Assembly (NCBI GenBank): GCA_947465645.1
Contig: CANIBQ010000006.1
Span: forward strand, 1 to 64,000
Reading direction: 5' to 3'
From: Acidobacteriota bacterium
Lineage (GTDB): Bacteria > Acidobacteriota > Vicinamibacteria > Vicinamibacterales > UBA2999
DNA length: 64,000 nucleotides
Shown here piece after piece: positions 1-8,086 of the stretch (the stretch's first letter is position 1; each line of letters starts with the position of its first letter). The notes beneath the pieces were generated by a model. It made no database searches and was not told the DNA's origin. It was given only the letters and a program-made list of their open reading frames with translations. Position numbers and translations under genes: made by a program.

Positions 1-525
1 ACCATCCTGCAGCAGGTCAAGATCCTGCGCACGATCGCGTCGGAGTTCTCGAGCTTCTCCTCGTCGCCCACGGCGAAGCGGTCGGCTGTCGACATTGCCG
101 CGATGCTCCACGAGATCATCGACCCGTACCGCCTGGCCCTGCGCGATCGCATCCGCTTCGAGGTGGCTGTGGCTCACGACCTGCCGCAGGTCTACGTCGA
201 TCGCACGCTCGTCGCCCGGGCCCTCACCAACATCGTCGAGAACGCGCTGCACGCGATGCCGGGTTCCGGCTCGCTCAGCGTCGAGGCGCGCGCCGCAGAC
301 ACGTCCGTGACGATCCGGGTGGCGGACACCGGCGTGGGCATGGACGCCGAGGCCCTCGCCCGCGCCTTCGAGCCGTACTTCTCCACCAAGAGCACGGGAA
401 CGGGATTAGGGCTGCCGATTGCGAAGCGGAATGTTGAGTTAAGCGGCGGGAGGATCGCGGTGGACAGCGTGCAAGGTCAAGGTACGAAGGTCACTCTCAC
501 TCTGCCTGTTTTAGAGTCTTCGTGA
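1..525 (+). CDS. Sensor histidine kinase, C-terminal part (cut by window edge)
   Basis: The frame is open from the first base and ends at TGA 523-525. Visible parts are the end of a dimerisation segment and a complete HATPase domain: N box NIVENALHAM, G1 box DTGVGMD, and an ATP lid and G2 box with STKSTGTGLGLPIAK. The N-box type and the stretch EFSSFSSSP resemble NtrY/NtrB-like nitrogen-type kinases (family knowledge). It would phosphorylate a response regulator that lies outside the window. Its last 29 bases overlap the end of the convergent pssA gene. The sensor part is not visible, so the signal cannot be named. Confidence 0.9.
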   Translation, partial: TILQQVKILRTIASEFSSFSSSPTAKRSAVDIAAMLHEIIDPYRLALRDRIRFEVAVAHDLPQVYVDRTLVARALTNIVENALHAMPGSGSLSVEARAADTSVTIRVADTGVGMDAEALARAFEPYFSTKSTGTGLGLPIAKRNVELSGGRIAVDSVQGQGTKVTLTLPVLESS

Positions 526-1351
526 CCTCCGTGTCCTTCGTGGTTTCAAGATCGACAGATTTCTTATGGAACTTGTGCCATCCCATTTCGATAAACGCTG
601 AAGCCAGATACCCATAGGCGAGGACGACGAGGACGATCTCGGGGTGGGCGACAAACAGCGCCAATCCGATCGCGACGAGCACCAGGATGGCGTAGCTGCG
701 GCGGGTCTGCAGGTCCACCGTCTTGAAGCCGCGGAAGCGGATCGTGCTGACCATCAGCACGGCGGGCACCAGTACCATCGCGAGCACGGGCAGCGCTTCG
801 GTGTAGGTCTGGAAGCCGTACGGATACATATACACCGTGGCCGCGGGGATACCCGCGGCCGCGGGACTCGGCATGCCGACGAAGTAGCGCTTGTCCTGGG
901 CCGGAGAAGCCGACTGGATGTTGAAGCGCGCCAGCCGGATGGCCGCGGCGGCGACGAAGACGAATCCCACCGCCCAACCGAGACGTCCCAGCGGGTGCAG
1001 TCCCCACGCGAACGACAGGATGGCGGGGGCGATGCCGAACGAGATGATGTCCGCCAGCGAATCGAACTGGATGCCGAACTCGCTCTCCGTTCCAGTCATC
1101 CGCGCGATCCGGCCGTCGAACATGTCGGCGACGATCGCCCAGCCGATGAACGGCGCCGCCGTCGCGAACTCGCCGCGCATCGCATAGACGATGCAGGCGT
1201 AGCCGCAGAACATGCTCGCCATCGTGAACATGCTGGGCAGCAGGTAGACGCCGCGGCGGAAGCGGCGCGCCTGTGCGCCGTCGGTGCGCCGCCGCAGCGG
1301 GCGCAGCATCCGGATCCGCGACCGTCTCGCGTCGGTGTTGTGATTCACCAT
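497..1351 (-). CDS. pssA: CDP-diacylglycerol--serine O-phosphatidyltransferase
   Basis: This integral membrane enzyme joins CDP-diacylglycerol and serine to make phosphatidylserine. The 284-residue protein has several membrane segments and a CDP-alcohol phosphatidyltransferase region (ADMFDGRIARMTG, then FGIQFDSLADIISFG), which supplies the metal-binding aspartates. The start is the ATG at 1349-1351, which overlaps the stop of psd by one base, so the two are translationally coupled. An upstream in-frame extension runs through psd and was rejected. The C-terminal tail (ETTKDTEVTKT) is encoded by a short-word repeat at about 509-552 and looks like an added tail rather than part of the enzyme fold. 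Confidence 0.93.
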   Translation of the reverse strand: MVNHNTDARRSRIRMLRPLRRRTDGAQARRFRRGVYLLPSMFTMASMFCGYACIVYAMRGEFATAAPFIGWAIVADMFDGRIARMTGTESEFGIQFDSLADIISFGIAPAILSFAWGLHPLGRLGWAVGFVFVAAAAIRLARFNIQSASPAQDKRYFVGMPSPAAAGIPAATVYMYPYGFQTYTEALPVLAMVLVPAVLMVSTIRFRGFKTVDLQTRRSYAILVLVAIGLALFVAHPEIVLVVLAYGYLASAFIEMGWHKFHKKSVDLETTKDTEVTKTLKQAE

Positions 1352-1977
1352 CAGGCCAGCTTGGCGATGACCGTCACGCCGCCGAGCACCTTGTCCCCTA
1401 CCTTCGTGGTCACCGTGGCGGTCGTCGGCAGGAAGATGTCCATCCGCGACCCGAACTTCATGACGCCGAACCGGTCCCCGGCCTTGACGACCTGGCCTTC
1501 CTTGATCCGGCACACGATCCGCCGGGCGAGGATGCCGACGATTTGCCGGACGACGATGGTCTGGCCGTTGTGGTCGATCCAGACCTCGGTGAACTCGTTG
1601 AGGTCGCCCGCGTCGGCCCGGTACGCCGGGAGGAAGCGGCCGGGATGATACTCCACTTTGGTGACCGTGCCGCCGATCGGCAGGCGGTTCACGTGAACGT
1701 CGGTTGGCGACAGGAAGATGCTGATCTGCTGCCACTGTCCGGGCGGAAACGCCTGGCCCGAGGGCGCCCCGGCGACCAGGACGCGGCCGTCGGCCGGCGA
1801 CAGGATTGCCGAATCGGCTTGCGTGATGATGCGGTCAGGGTCGCGGAAGAAGAACAGGAAGAACCCGCTGAGGATCAGCAGGATCACGCCGAGCAGCGTG
1901 TTGACGGCGAAGGCGGCAATCAGAGCGAGGAGAAGCGCGCCGCCGATGAACGGCCAGCCCGCGGGGTCAATCCGCAT
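1351..1977 (-). CDS. psd: Phosphatidylserine decarboxylase, short (archaeal-type) proenzyme
   Basis: It converts phosphatidylserine to phosphatidylethanolamine, the step after PssA. The 208-residue length fits the short PSD-A form. One or two hydrophobic segments lie near the N-terminus (ALLLALIAAFAV and the following stretch). The motif KFGSRMDIFLP near residues 170-180 contains the Gly-Ser pair where the proenzyme cuts itself to form the pyruvoyl cofactor. It sits directly upstream of pssA in the same direction with overlapping stop and start, forming a two-gene phospholipid operon. Confidence 0.93.
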   Translation of the reverse strand: MRIDPAGWPFIGGALLLALIAAFAVNTLLGVILLILSGFFLFFFRDPDRIITQADSAILSPADGRVLVAGAPSGQAFPPGQWQQISIFLSPTDVHVNRLPIGGTVTKVEYHPGRFLPAYRADAGDLNEFTEVWIDHNGQTIVVRQIVGILARRIVCRIKEGQVVKAGDRFGVMKFGSRMDIFLPTTATVTTKVGDKVLGGVTVIAKLA

Positions 1978-2048
1978 CCGCCTATCGTACAGAAAAAGGG
2001 GCCGGGAAATCCCCGGCCCGGATGTCGTCAGCGATCGCCGTGAAGAAA

Positions 2049-2285
2049 CTACGAGGCGTGGGCGGGCGAATACCCCCGCGCAATCTCTTCCATGCGATCC
2101 TTCAGCGCCAGTTTTCGTTTTTTGAGGGTGACTTCTTCGAGTTGTTCGGAGGTTGAGAGGTAGTGCTTTTCGGTGAGTTCGTGCAGCCGGTCGTCCAACT
2201 GGTGGTGCTGGGTTGCGAGCTCGCGATAGGTGTCATCGCGCTGCAGCAACTGGGTCCTGGTGTGCTGCGCTTCCACTGCATTCAT
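2049..2285 (-). CDS. DUF465 (YdcH-like) small coiled-coil protein
   Basis: The protein has 78 residues and is rich in charged helix-forming residues. HHQLDDRLHELTEKHYLS followed by EEVTLKKRKLALKDRMEEI matches the DUF465/YdcH family closely. The family's function is not established. A strong ribosome-binding site (GGAGGGG) lies seven bases before the ATG at 2285. It is monocistronic: psd starts 71 bases downstream in the same direction. Confidence 0.88.
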   Translation of the reverse strand: MNAVEAQHTRTQLLQRDDTYRELATQHHQLDDRLHELTEKHYLSTSEQLEEVTLKKRKLALKDRMEEIARGYSPAHAS

Positions 2286-2368
2286 AGGCCGCCCCTCCTT
2301 TCGTCAATGAAAAGGTGAGAACGTTTGTTACAACTAGGCGAACCATAGCACACAGGGTTGCTGGGTGG

Positions 2369-2848
2369 CTAGGTCGACGGCTGGGGTGGCTCAGCTCCCT
2401 CGTCCCGCCACAGAATCAGCGCGTCCTCTACCGGATTGGAGTAGTAATTCCGGCGTGTGCCGGCGACATAGAAACCGAGGCGCTCGTACAGGCGCCGCGC
2501 TCCTTCGTTGGAGGCGCGGACTTCGAGCGTCGCCCGCCGCGCGCCGAGGTCTTTGGCTTCCGCCAGGATGTGGTGCAGCAGCGCCGTGCCGATGCCCTGC
2601 GTCCGGTAGGCCGGGCGCATCGCCAGGTTGTTGATGTGGATCTCGTCGAAGACCAGCCAGAAGGCGCAGAAGCCGGCGACGGGACAGTCCTGCGTGCGCA
2701 CGACGTAGATGTGGCAGACGGCGCGGTTCTGCAGCTCCCACGTGTACATGTCGCGGGTCCAGGGGTTGGTGAACGACTCGGCCTCGACCTCGAGGACGCC
2801 TGCCAGGTCCGGCTCGCCATCCAGCCGTTCGATCCAGTAGCGCGGCAT
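2369..2848 (-). CDS. rimI: Ribosomal protein S18-alanine N-acetyltransferase (GNAT)
   Basis: A GNAT-fold protein of 159 residues. The acetyl-CoA loop is visible as RPAYRTQGIGTALL, followed by the helix and LYERLGF typical of RimI. In other bacteria RimI acetylates the N-terminal alanine of ribosomal protein S18. The ATG at 2848 is immediately next to the tsaB stop (2849-2851), the usual tsaB-rimI pairing, which supports this name over a generic acetyltransferase. Confidence 0.9.
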   Translation of the reverse strand: MPRYWIERLDGEPDLAGVLEVEAESFTNPWTRDMYTWELQNRAVCHIYVVRTQDCPVAGFCAFWLVFDEIHINNLAMRPAYRTQGIGTALLHHILAEAKDLGARRATLEVRASNEGARRLYERLGFYVAGTRRNYYSNPVEDALILWRDEGAEPPQPST

Positions 2849-3604
2849 CTACGCGGGCGACCCGGTCTGCCGCGCCGCGTCGTACCGGCGGACATACAGC
2901 GGCCGGATGGCGTGCGGTGGCGGCCTCTCGCCCGCGCGCGCGGCGTCGGTGGCGAGCTGTCCGATGATGCCGGCGATGAGGGGCGAGGCCGGATCCGCGA
3001 TGCGCGCCCCTGCTCCACGCGTTGCCACGATCAGGTCGCGGAAGGTGCCAGCCCCGTCGCCGACAAACAGCGTCGGCTGCTGGTCCAGGCCCTGCAGGAC
3101 CGCCTCCGGCAGCGCGACAATCGGCGGCTCGACTTCCCTGCCGTCTTGATACAGCGCCGCGTACACCTCGCCACGCCACGCGTCGATCCAGGTGGCAACG
3201 CGTGTCTCGCGTGTCTCGCGTGTAAGCGCGTCAAGTGCAGTCCCGCCTGTGGGGCAAGCCTTGTCAGGCTTGCCCGGCGAGCCCGACAGGGCTCGCCCCA
3301 CGACCTCAAGAGAATCGAGCGCTGAAACCCCTATCAGCGGCTTGCCGGTCGCAAACGCCAGCCCCTGCATGGTCGCGATGCCGATTCGCAACCCGGTAAA
3401 CGAGCCTGGGCCCGTCGCCACCGCGAACACGTCCACGTCGCCCAGCTCCACGCCTTCCTGCTCGAGCAGCGCCATCAGCTCCCGCGGCAGCCGCGCCGCC
3501 GGTGCGCCGTTCGCCTCGCTCGCGGCCTCGCGCAGCACGCGCCGATCGCGCGTCAGCGCGCTGCTGCCGGCGCGCGTCGTGGTGTCCAGGGAGAGGACGA
3601 GCAT
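2849..3604 (-). CDS. tsaB: tRNA threonylcarbamoyladenosine biosynthesis protein TsaB (with inserted palindrome)
   Basis: TsaB is the partner of TsaD in making the universal t6A modification of tRNA. The N-terminus MLVLSLDTTTRAG and the stretch TGPGSFTGLRIGIATMQGLA are family signatures. The 251 residues exceed a typical TsaB because a 53-base PR1 palindrome is translated in frame after GVSALDSLEV, adding VGRALSGSPGKPDKACPT, followed by the simple run TRETRETRV. The conserved sequence then resumes with WIDAWRGEVYAALY. The insertion is between conserved blocks, so the protein may still work. It is transcribed with rimI. Confidence 0.9.
   Translation of the reverse strand: MLVLSLDTTTRAGSSALTRDRRVLREAASEANGAPAARLPRELMALLEQEGVELGDVDVFAVATGPGSFTGLRIGIATMQGLAFATGKPLIGVSALDSLEVVGRALSGSPGKPDKACPTGGTALDALTRETRETRVATWIDAWRGEVYAALYQDGREVEPPIVALPEAVLQGLDQQPTLFVGDGAGTFRDLIVATRGAGARIADPASPLIAGIIGQLATDAARAGERPPPHAIRPLYVRRYDAARQTGSPA
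3249..3301. repeat. PR1 palindrome, in-frame copy inside tsaB
   Basis: A 53-base element of two hairpin modules: GTGG, arm GGCAAGCC, loop TTGTCA, arm GGCTTGCC, spacer C, then arm GGCGAGCC, loop CGACAG, arm GGCTCGCC, and CCAC. Two of three frames on each strand have no stop, which allows translation. A tandem word run (CGTGTCTCG repeated) lies next to it at about 3200-3222. Confidence 0.9.
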
Positions 3605-3624
3605 GAGTTACGCGATAATAGCGG

Positions 3625-3700
3625 TCCCACTCCCAACTCCCCAACTTCCAACTCCCAACGTCTGGGCTTTGGGTCTTGGGCGTTGGGTCTTGGGACTTAT
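3625..3700. repeat. Short-word hairpin (AACTCCC / TTGGGTC type)
   Basis: The gap between tsaB and mutS holds a left arm of ACTCCCAACTCCCC-like words and a right arm of TTGGGTCTTGGG-like words, which are roughly inverse. The mutS ribosome-binding region lies at its right end. It belongs to the same class as the elements at 6424, 47591 and 62646. Confidence 0.75.
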
Positions 3701-3703
3701 CTG

Positions 3704-6424
3704 ATGTCCTCCACCACCTCCGTTTCCCCGGCGATGCGTCAGTACCTCGACGCCAAGCGCCAGCACCGCGACGCCATCGTCTTTTTCCGGATGGGGGACT
3801 TCTACGAGATCTTCTACGAGGACGCGCTGGTGGCGGCGCGCGCCCTCGACCTGACGCTGACGTCGCGCTCCAAGGACGCGGGCGGCGCCAGCATCCCGAT
3901 GTGCGGCCTGCCCTACCACGCCGTGGACGGCTACCTCGCGAAGCTGGTGAAGAAGGGCTTCCGCGTCGCGATGTGCGAGCAGGTGGAAGACCCGAAGAAA
4001 GCCAAGGGCCTGGTCAAGCGCGAGGTGGTCCGCGTCGTTTCGCCGGGCACGCTGACCGACAGCAGTTACCTCGAAGCCCGCGAGCCCGCCTACCTGATGT
4101 CGATCGTGGGGCGGGGGATCGTGGGGCCGGCCTTGTCAGGAACTGCTGCTTCTGTGGGGCAAACCTTGTCAGGTGTGCCCGGCCGGCCTGACAAGGCCGG
4201 CCCCACACGCGCAGACAGCGTGTTCGGCGTCGCGCTGATCGACCTCTCCACCGGCGAATTCACCACCGCCGAGTATCGCGGCCCGGACGGCATCCTCGCC
4301 CTCGCCGACGAGATCGCCGTCCTCCGGCCCCGCGAGCTCGTCCTGACCACCGATTCCACCATCGTCGAGACTTTCCCCGAGATCGCCCGCCTGCAGATGC
4401 CGGTGACGCGGACCGAAGGCTGGGGCTTCGAGCCCGACACGGCACGGCGCGCGCTGCTCGACCAGCTCAAGGTGCACGGCCTCGAGAGCTTCGGCCTCGA
4501 CGGCCACGGCGCCGCGATCCAGGCGGCGGGCGGCCTGCTGGCCTACCTGCGCGATTCGCAGAAAGCGGATCTCGCCCACGTGCGCACGGTCAGCTTCAAG
4601 TGCGCGGCCGACTGCCTGGTGATCGATCCGATCACCCTGAAGCACCTCGAGGTGGTGATCGGCGCCGAAGGCACGCCGCAAGGCTCCCTGCTCCATGAGA
4701 TCGACCGCACCGCGACGTCGATGGGCGCGCGCCTGCTGCGGTCGTGGCTGCTCAAGCCGCTGCTGGCGCTCGAGCCGATCCGCGACCGCCTGGACGCGGT
4801 CGAAGAGCTCGCCTTCCGCGCGACCGATCGAGGCAAGTTCCGCGAGACGCTCAAGACGGTGCACGACCTCGAGCGCCTGGTCGCCCGCGCCGCGCTCGGC
4901 AGCGCCGGACCGCGCGACCTGGTCGCCCTCCGCCAGTCGCTGGCCGCCGTCCCCCGTGTGAAAACGGTGCTGCAGGACGTCCAAGCGCCGCTGCTGCGCA
5001 GCCTGATCGCCGAGCTGGACGACCTCACCGACGTCCGCGACCTGATCGAGCGCACGCTGATCGACGAGCCGCCCGCCTTCGCGCGGGATGGCGGATTCAC
5101 CCGCGACGGCATCGATCCGGAGCTCGACGAGATCAAGACCATCAGCCGCTCGGGACGCCAGGTGATCGCCGAGATGGAAGAGGGCGAGCGGACGCGAACC
5201 GGGATCGCCTCGCTGAAAGTCCGCTTCAATCGGGTGTTCGGCTATTACATCGAGGTCTCGAAGTCGAACCTGCACGCGGTCCCGGGCGACTACCACCGCA
5301 AGCAGACGATTGCCGGCGGTGAGCGGTTCACGACGGTCGCGCTCAAGGAGTACGAGGAGAAGGTGCTCGGCGCGGACGAGCGGATCCTCGCGCGCGAGCT
5401 GGAGATTTTCGAGCGGCTTCGAGTCCAGGTCGGAGCGGAAGCGCCGCGCATCCAGGACACGGCGCGCGCCCTGGCCACGCTCGACGTCCTCGCCGCGCTC
5501 GCGGAGACGGCGGCGGTCTGCAACTACACCAAGCCGCACGTGCACGACGGCGACGAGTACGTGGCCACTGACGCCCGGCATCCGGTGGTCGAGCGCTTCG
5601 CGACCGACCCGTTCGTGCCCAACGACATCGATCTCAACGGCAACGCCCGCCAGCTGGTGATCCTCACCGGGCCGAACATGGGCGGCAAGTCCACCTACCT
5701 GCGGCAGACCGCGCTCATCCCGCTGATGGCGCAGATCGGCTCATTCGTCCCGGCGAAGGACGCGAAGGTGCCGCTGATCGACCGCATCTTCGCGCGCGTC
5801 GGCGCCTCCGACAACATCGCGCGCGGCCAGTCCACCTTCATGGTGGAGATGCAGGAGACCGCCAACATTCTCCACACCGCTTCGTCCCGCAGCCTGGTCG
5901 TGCTCGACGAGATCGGCCGCGGCACCTCGACCTTCGACGGATTGAGCATCGCCTGGGCGGTGGCCGAGCATCTCGCGACCAACCCGCTCGCCCGTCCCAA
6001 GACGCTTTTCGCCACCCACTATCACGAGCTGACCGACCTCGCCGACTCGCTCCCCGGCGTCGTCAACGCGCACGTCGCGGCCCGCGAGTGGAAGGACGAC
6101 ATCATCTTCCTGCGCAAGATCGTCCCCGGCCGATCCGACCGCAGCTACGGCATCCAGGTCGCGCGACTGGCAGGCCTGCCCCAGGCAGTGGTGACACGTG
6201 CCAAGGAGATCCTCGGGGGCCTCGAGCGCGACGAGCTCTTCCGCGGCGGCCGTCCCACGCTGTCGGGCGCGCCCGGCGATCTCGAGACCGAACAGCTTGG
6301 CCTTTTCACCGCCGGGAGCGATGATGAGATCACCAGACGCCTGAAGGCGCTGGACATCGATGACACCACGCCACGCCAGGCGCTGGAGCTGCTTTCAGAG
6401 CTCAAGAAGTTGACCGAGGAATGA
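3704..6424 (+). CDS. mutS: DNA mismatch repair protein MutS (with inserted palindrome)
   Basis: MutS recognises mismatches and starts repair with MutL. The mismatch-binding GDFYEIFYED (Phe-x-Glu) is near residue 30. The ATPase domain shows GPNMGGKST, DEIGRGTSTFDG and THYHEL. The 906-residue protein is slightly long because residues about 135-170 contain translated PR1 sequence (positions 4121-4206) between YLMSIV and FGVALIDLSTGEF, a linker between the first and connector domains. The start is the ATG at 3704; the upstream TTG at 3683 lies in the short-word repeat and was not used. The stop overlaps the next gene's ATG (ATGA). Confidence 0.96.
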   Translation: MSSTTSVSPAMRQYLDAKRQHRDAIVFFRMGDFYEIFYEDALVAARALDLTLTSRSKDAGGASIPMCGLPYHAVDGYLAKLVKKGFRVAMCEQVEDPKKAKGLVKREVVRVVSPGTLTDSSYLEAREPAYLMSIVGRGIVGPALSGTAASVGQTLSGVPGRPDKAGPTRADSVFGVALIDLSTGEFTTAEYRGPDGILALADEIAVLRPRELVLTTDSTIVETFPEIARLQMPVTRTEGWGFEPDTARRALLDQLKVHGLESFGLDGHGAAIQAAGGLLAYLRDSQKADLAHVRTVSFKCAADCLVIDPITLKHLEVVIGAEGTPQGSLLHEIDRTATSMGARLLRSWLLKPLLALEPIRDRLDAVEELAFRATDRGKFRETLKTVHDLERLVARAALGSAGPRDLVALRQSLAAVPRVKTVLQDVQAPLLRSLIAELDDLTDVRDLIERTLIDEPPAFARDGGFTRDGIDPELDEIKTISRSGRQVIAEMEEGERTRTGIASLKVRFNRVFGYYIEVSKSNLHAVPGDYHRKQTIAGGERFTTVALKEYEEKVLGADERILARELEIFERLRVQVGAEAPRIQDTARALATLDVLAALAETAAVCNYTKPHVHDGDEYVATDARHPVVERFATDPFVPNDIDLNGNARQLVILTGPNMGGKSTYLRQTALIPLMAQIGSFVPAKDAKVPLIDRIFARVGASDNIARGQSTFMVEMQETANILHTASSRSLVVLDEIGRGTSTFDGLSIAWAVAEHLATNPLARPKTLFATHYHELTDLADSLPGVVNAHVAAREWKDDIIFLRKIVPGRSDRSYGIQVARLAGLPQAVVTRAKEILGGLERDELFRGGRPTLSGAPGDLETEQLGLFTAGSDDEITRRLKALDIDDTTPRQALELLSELKKLTEE
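4121..4206. repeat. PR1 palindrome, one partial and one full copy inside mutS
   Basis: A partial left module (4121-4140) is followed by a complete 53-base element (4154-4206). The left arms of the full copy are slightly decayed (GGCAAACC against GGTGTGCC), while the right module is perfect. The whole unit is translated in frame as part of MutS. Confidence 0.88.
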
Positions 6425-8004
6425 CAACTCCCAACTCCGCAACTCCCAACTCCCAAGCGCGCGCGCGCTTTCGTAGCGTCGTGGTTGTGTTGGGGTTTGG
6501 TGTTTGGGCGTTGGGAGTTATCGGGTGCGGGTCGTCGAGCGCACCCGAGAGTGACGACGTCCTCAACGTCATCGTCCGCTCATCGCCCAACAACTTCGAC
6601 CCGCGCATCGGCACCGACGAAGTCTCCCAGCGCGTCCACGAGCTGGTCTACAGCCGGCTGATGGTCAACGGTCCCGACCTGCGCGTCGGTCCCGGTCTCG
6701 CCGCGCGGCTCGATAACCCGGATCCGCTCACCTACATCGCGCACCTGCGCACCGGCGTGCGCTTTCACGACGGCCGCGAGCTCACGTCGAAAGACGTCGT
6801 CTACACCTTCGGCAGCTTCCTCGACCCGGACTTCGTATCGCCTCGCAAGGGCGCGTACCGGGTGCTCGAGTCGGTGAAGGCGCTCGACGACTACACCGTC
6901 GAGTTCAAGCTGAAGGAACCGTTCGGCTCCTTCCCCATCCAGCTCGTGATGCCCGTCGTCCCCGCCGACTCGGGCGATTCGCTCCGCACCTTCCCCATCG
7001 GCACGGGACCGTATCGCTTCGTGCGCTACGCCACCGACGACCAGGTGGTGCTGTCAGCGTTTGAAGGCTTCTGGGATGGGCTGCCGCAGAACGCCGGCAT
7101 CGTGCTCCGCATCGTCCCCGACGAGACGATGCGCGGGCTGGAGCTGCGGAAGGGAACGGCGGACATGGCGGTGAACGACGTGTCGCCGGACATCGCCTAC
7201 GAGCTGGAAAAGCGCGGCGGGCTGACGATCGCGCAGTCGCTCGGCGTGGACTACAGCTACATCGGCCTCAACATGCGCGACCCGATCTTCGCCGACAAGC
7301 GGGTGCGCCATGCCATCGGCTACGCGGTGGACCGCGACGCCATCGTCAAGTACCTCCGCCGCGGGCTCGCGAGGCCGGCGGTCGGCGTCCTCTCGCCGGT
7401 CGCCTGGGCGTTCGAGCCGAACGTGCACCAGTTCACCCACGACATCGAGAAGGCGAAGCGCCTCCTGGACGAGGCCGGCTACCGGGATCCGGACGGCGAC
7501 GGTCCACAGCCGCGGCTGCGGTTGTCGCTCAAGACATCCACCGACGAGTTCATCCGGCTGCAGGCGACCGTCATCCAGCAGGATCTGAAGAAGGTGGGGA
7601 TCGAGACCGACGTGCGGTCGTATGAGTTCGCGACCTTCTACGCGGACGTCCTGAAGGGCGCCGTGCAGATGTACACGCTGCAGTGGGTGGGGGTGACCGA
7701 TCCCGACATGCTGCGGCGCGTCTACCACTCGCAGCAGGTGCCGCCGGTCGGCTTCAACCGGACCTACTACAAGAATCCCGAGGTCGATCGGTTGATCGAC
7801 CTCGCGTCAGCCGCGCCGACCGATGACGAGCGCAGGAAGTACTACGGAGAGGTCCAGAAGATCGTGGCCGAGGACGCGCCGTACATCAGCCTTTGGTACA
7901 AGACCAACATCGCCGTCACGCGCGCGAACATCACCGGCATGCGGATGTCCGCGCAGCCCGACTTCGCCGTGTTGAGGGATGTGAAGAAGGGCGCGACGAA
8001 CTAA
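6421..8004 (+). CDS. ABC transporter substrate-binding lipoprotein (peptide/nickel family, SBP_bac_5)
   Basis: A lipid-anchored binding protein of the oligopeptide/dipeptide class. The family signature is clear (LRTGVRFHDGRELTSKDVVYTF), as is the C-terminal LQWVGVTDPDMLRRVYHS region. At the N-terminus a hydrophobic run ends in the lipobox GVIGCGSS, giving a lipidated Cys at about residue 37. That signal peptide is encoded by a short-word hairpin (6424-6530). The start ATG overlaps the mutS stop. No permease or ATPase genes are nearby, so the transport partner must be elsewhere. Confidence 0.9.
   Translation: MTTPNSATPNSQARARFRSVVVVLGFGVWALGVIGCGSSSAPESDDVLNVIVRSSPNNFDPRIGTDEVSQRVHELVYSRLMVNGPDLRVGPGLAARLDNPDPLTYIAHLRTGVRFHDGRELTSKDVVYTFGSFLDPDFVSPRKGAYRVLESVKALDDYTVEFKLKEPFGSFPIQLVMPVVPADSGDSLRTFPIGTGPYRFVRYATDDQVVLSAFEGFWDGLPQNAGIVLRIVPDETMRGLELRKGTADMAVNDVSPDIAYELEKRGGLTIAQSLGVDYSYIGLNMRDPIFADKRVRHAIGYAVDRDAIVKYLRRGLARPAVGVLSPVAWAFEPNVHQFTHDIEKAKRLLDEAGYRDPDGDGPQPRLRLSLKTSTDEFIRLQATVIQQDLKKVGIETDVRSYEFATFYADVLKGAVQMYTLQWVGVTDPDMLRRVYHSQQVPPVGFNRTYYKNPEVDRLIDLASAAPTDDERRKYYGEVQKIVAEDAPYISLWYKTNIAVTRANITGMRMSAQPDFAVLRDVKKGATN
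6424..6530. repeat. Short-word hairpin forming the lipoprotein signal-peptide coding region
   Basis: The left arm is CAACTCCC words, then an alternating GC run, then a right arm of TTGGGGTTTGGTG and TTGGGCGTTGGGAGTT words. The right arm encodes the hydrophobic core (VVVVLGFGVWALGVIG) of the preceding CDS. Confidence 0.75.
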
Positions 8005-8010
8005 CAGCAC

Positions 8011-8079
8011 GTGGGGCGGACCTTGTGTGGGGCGGACCTTGTCAGGTCCGCCGGGCAAGCCTGACAAGGCTTGCCCCAC
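8011..8079. repeat. PR1 palindrome between convergent genes
   Basis: A partial left module (8011-8026) is followed by a full copy at 8027-8079. Its left module has arms GGCGGACC and GGTCCGCC and its right module has GGCAAGCC and GGCTTGCC. It sits between convergent genes and could act as a bidirectional terminator hairpin, although there is no T-tract. Confidence 0.9.
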
Positions 8080-8086
8080 TTAGACT

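Noticed and set aside
4169..5581. Minus-strand ORF of 470 codons opposite mutS
   Set aside because: Antisense shadow; composition and lack of motifs are typical of high-GC artefacts.
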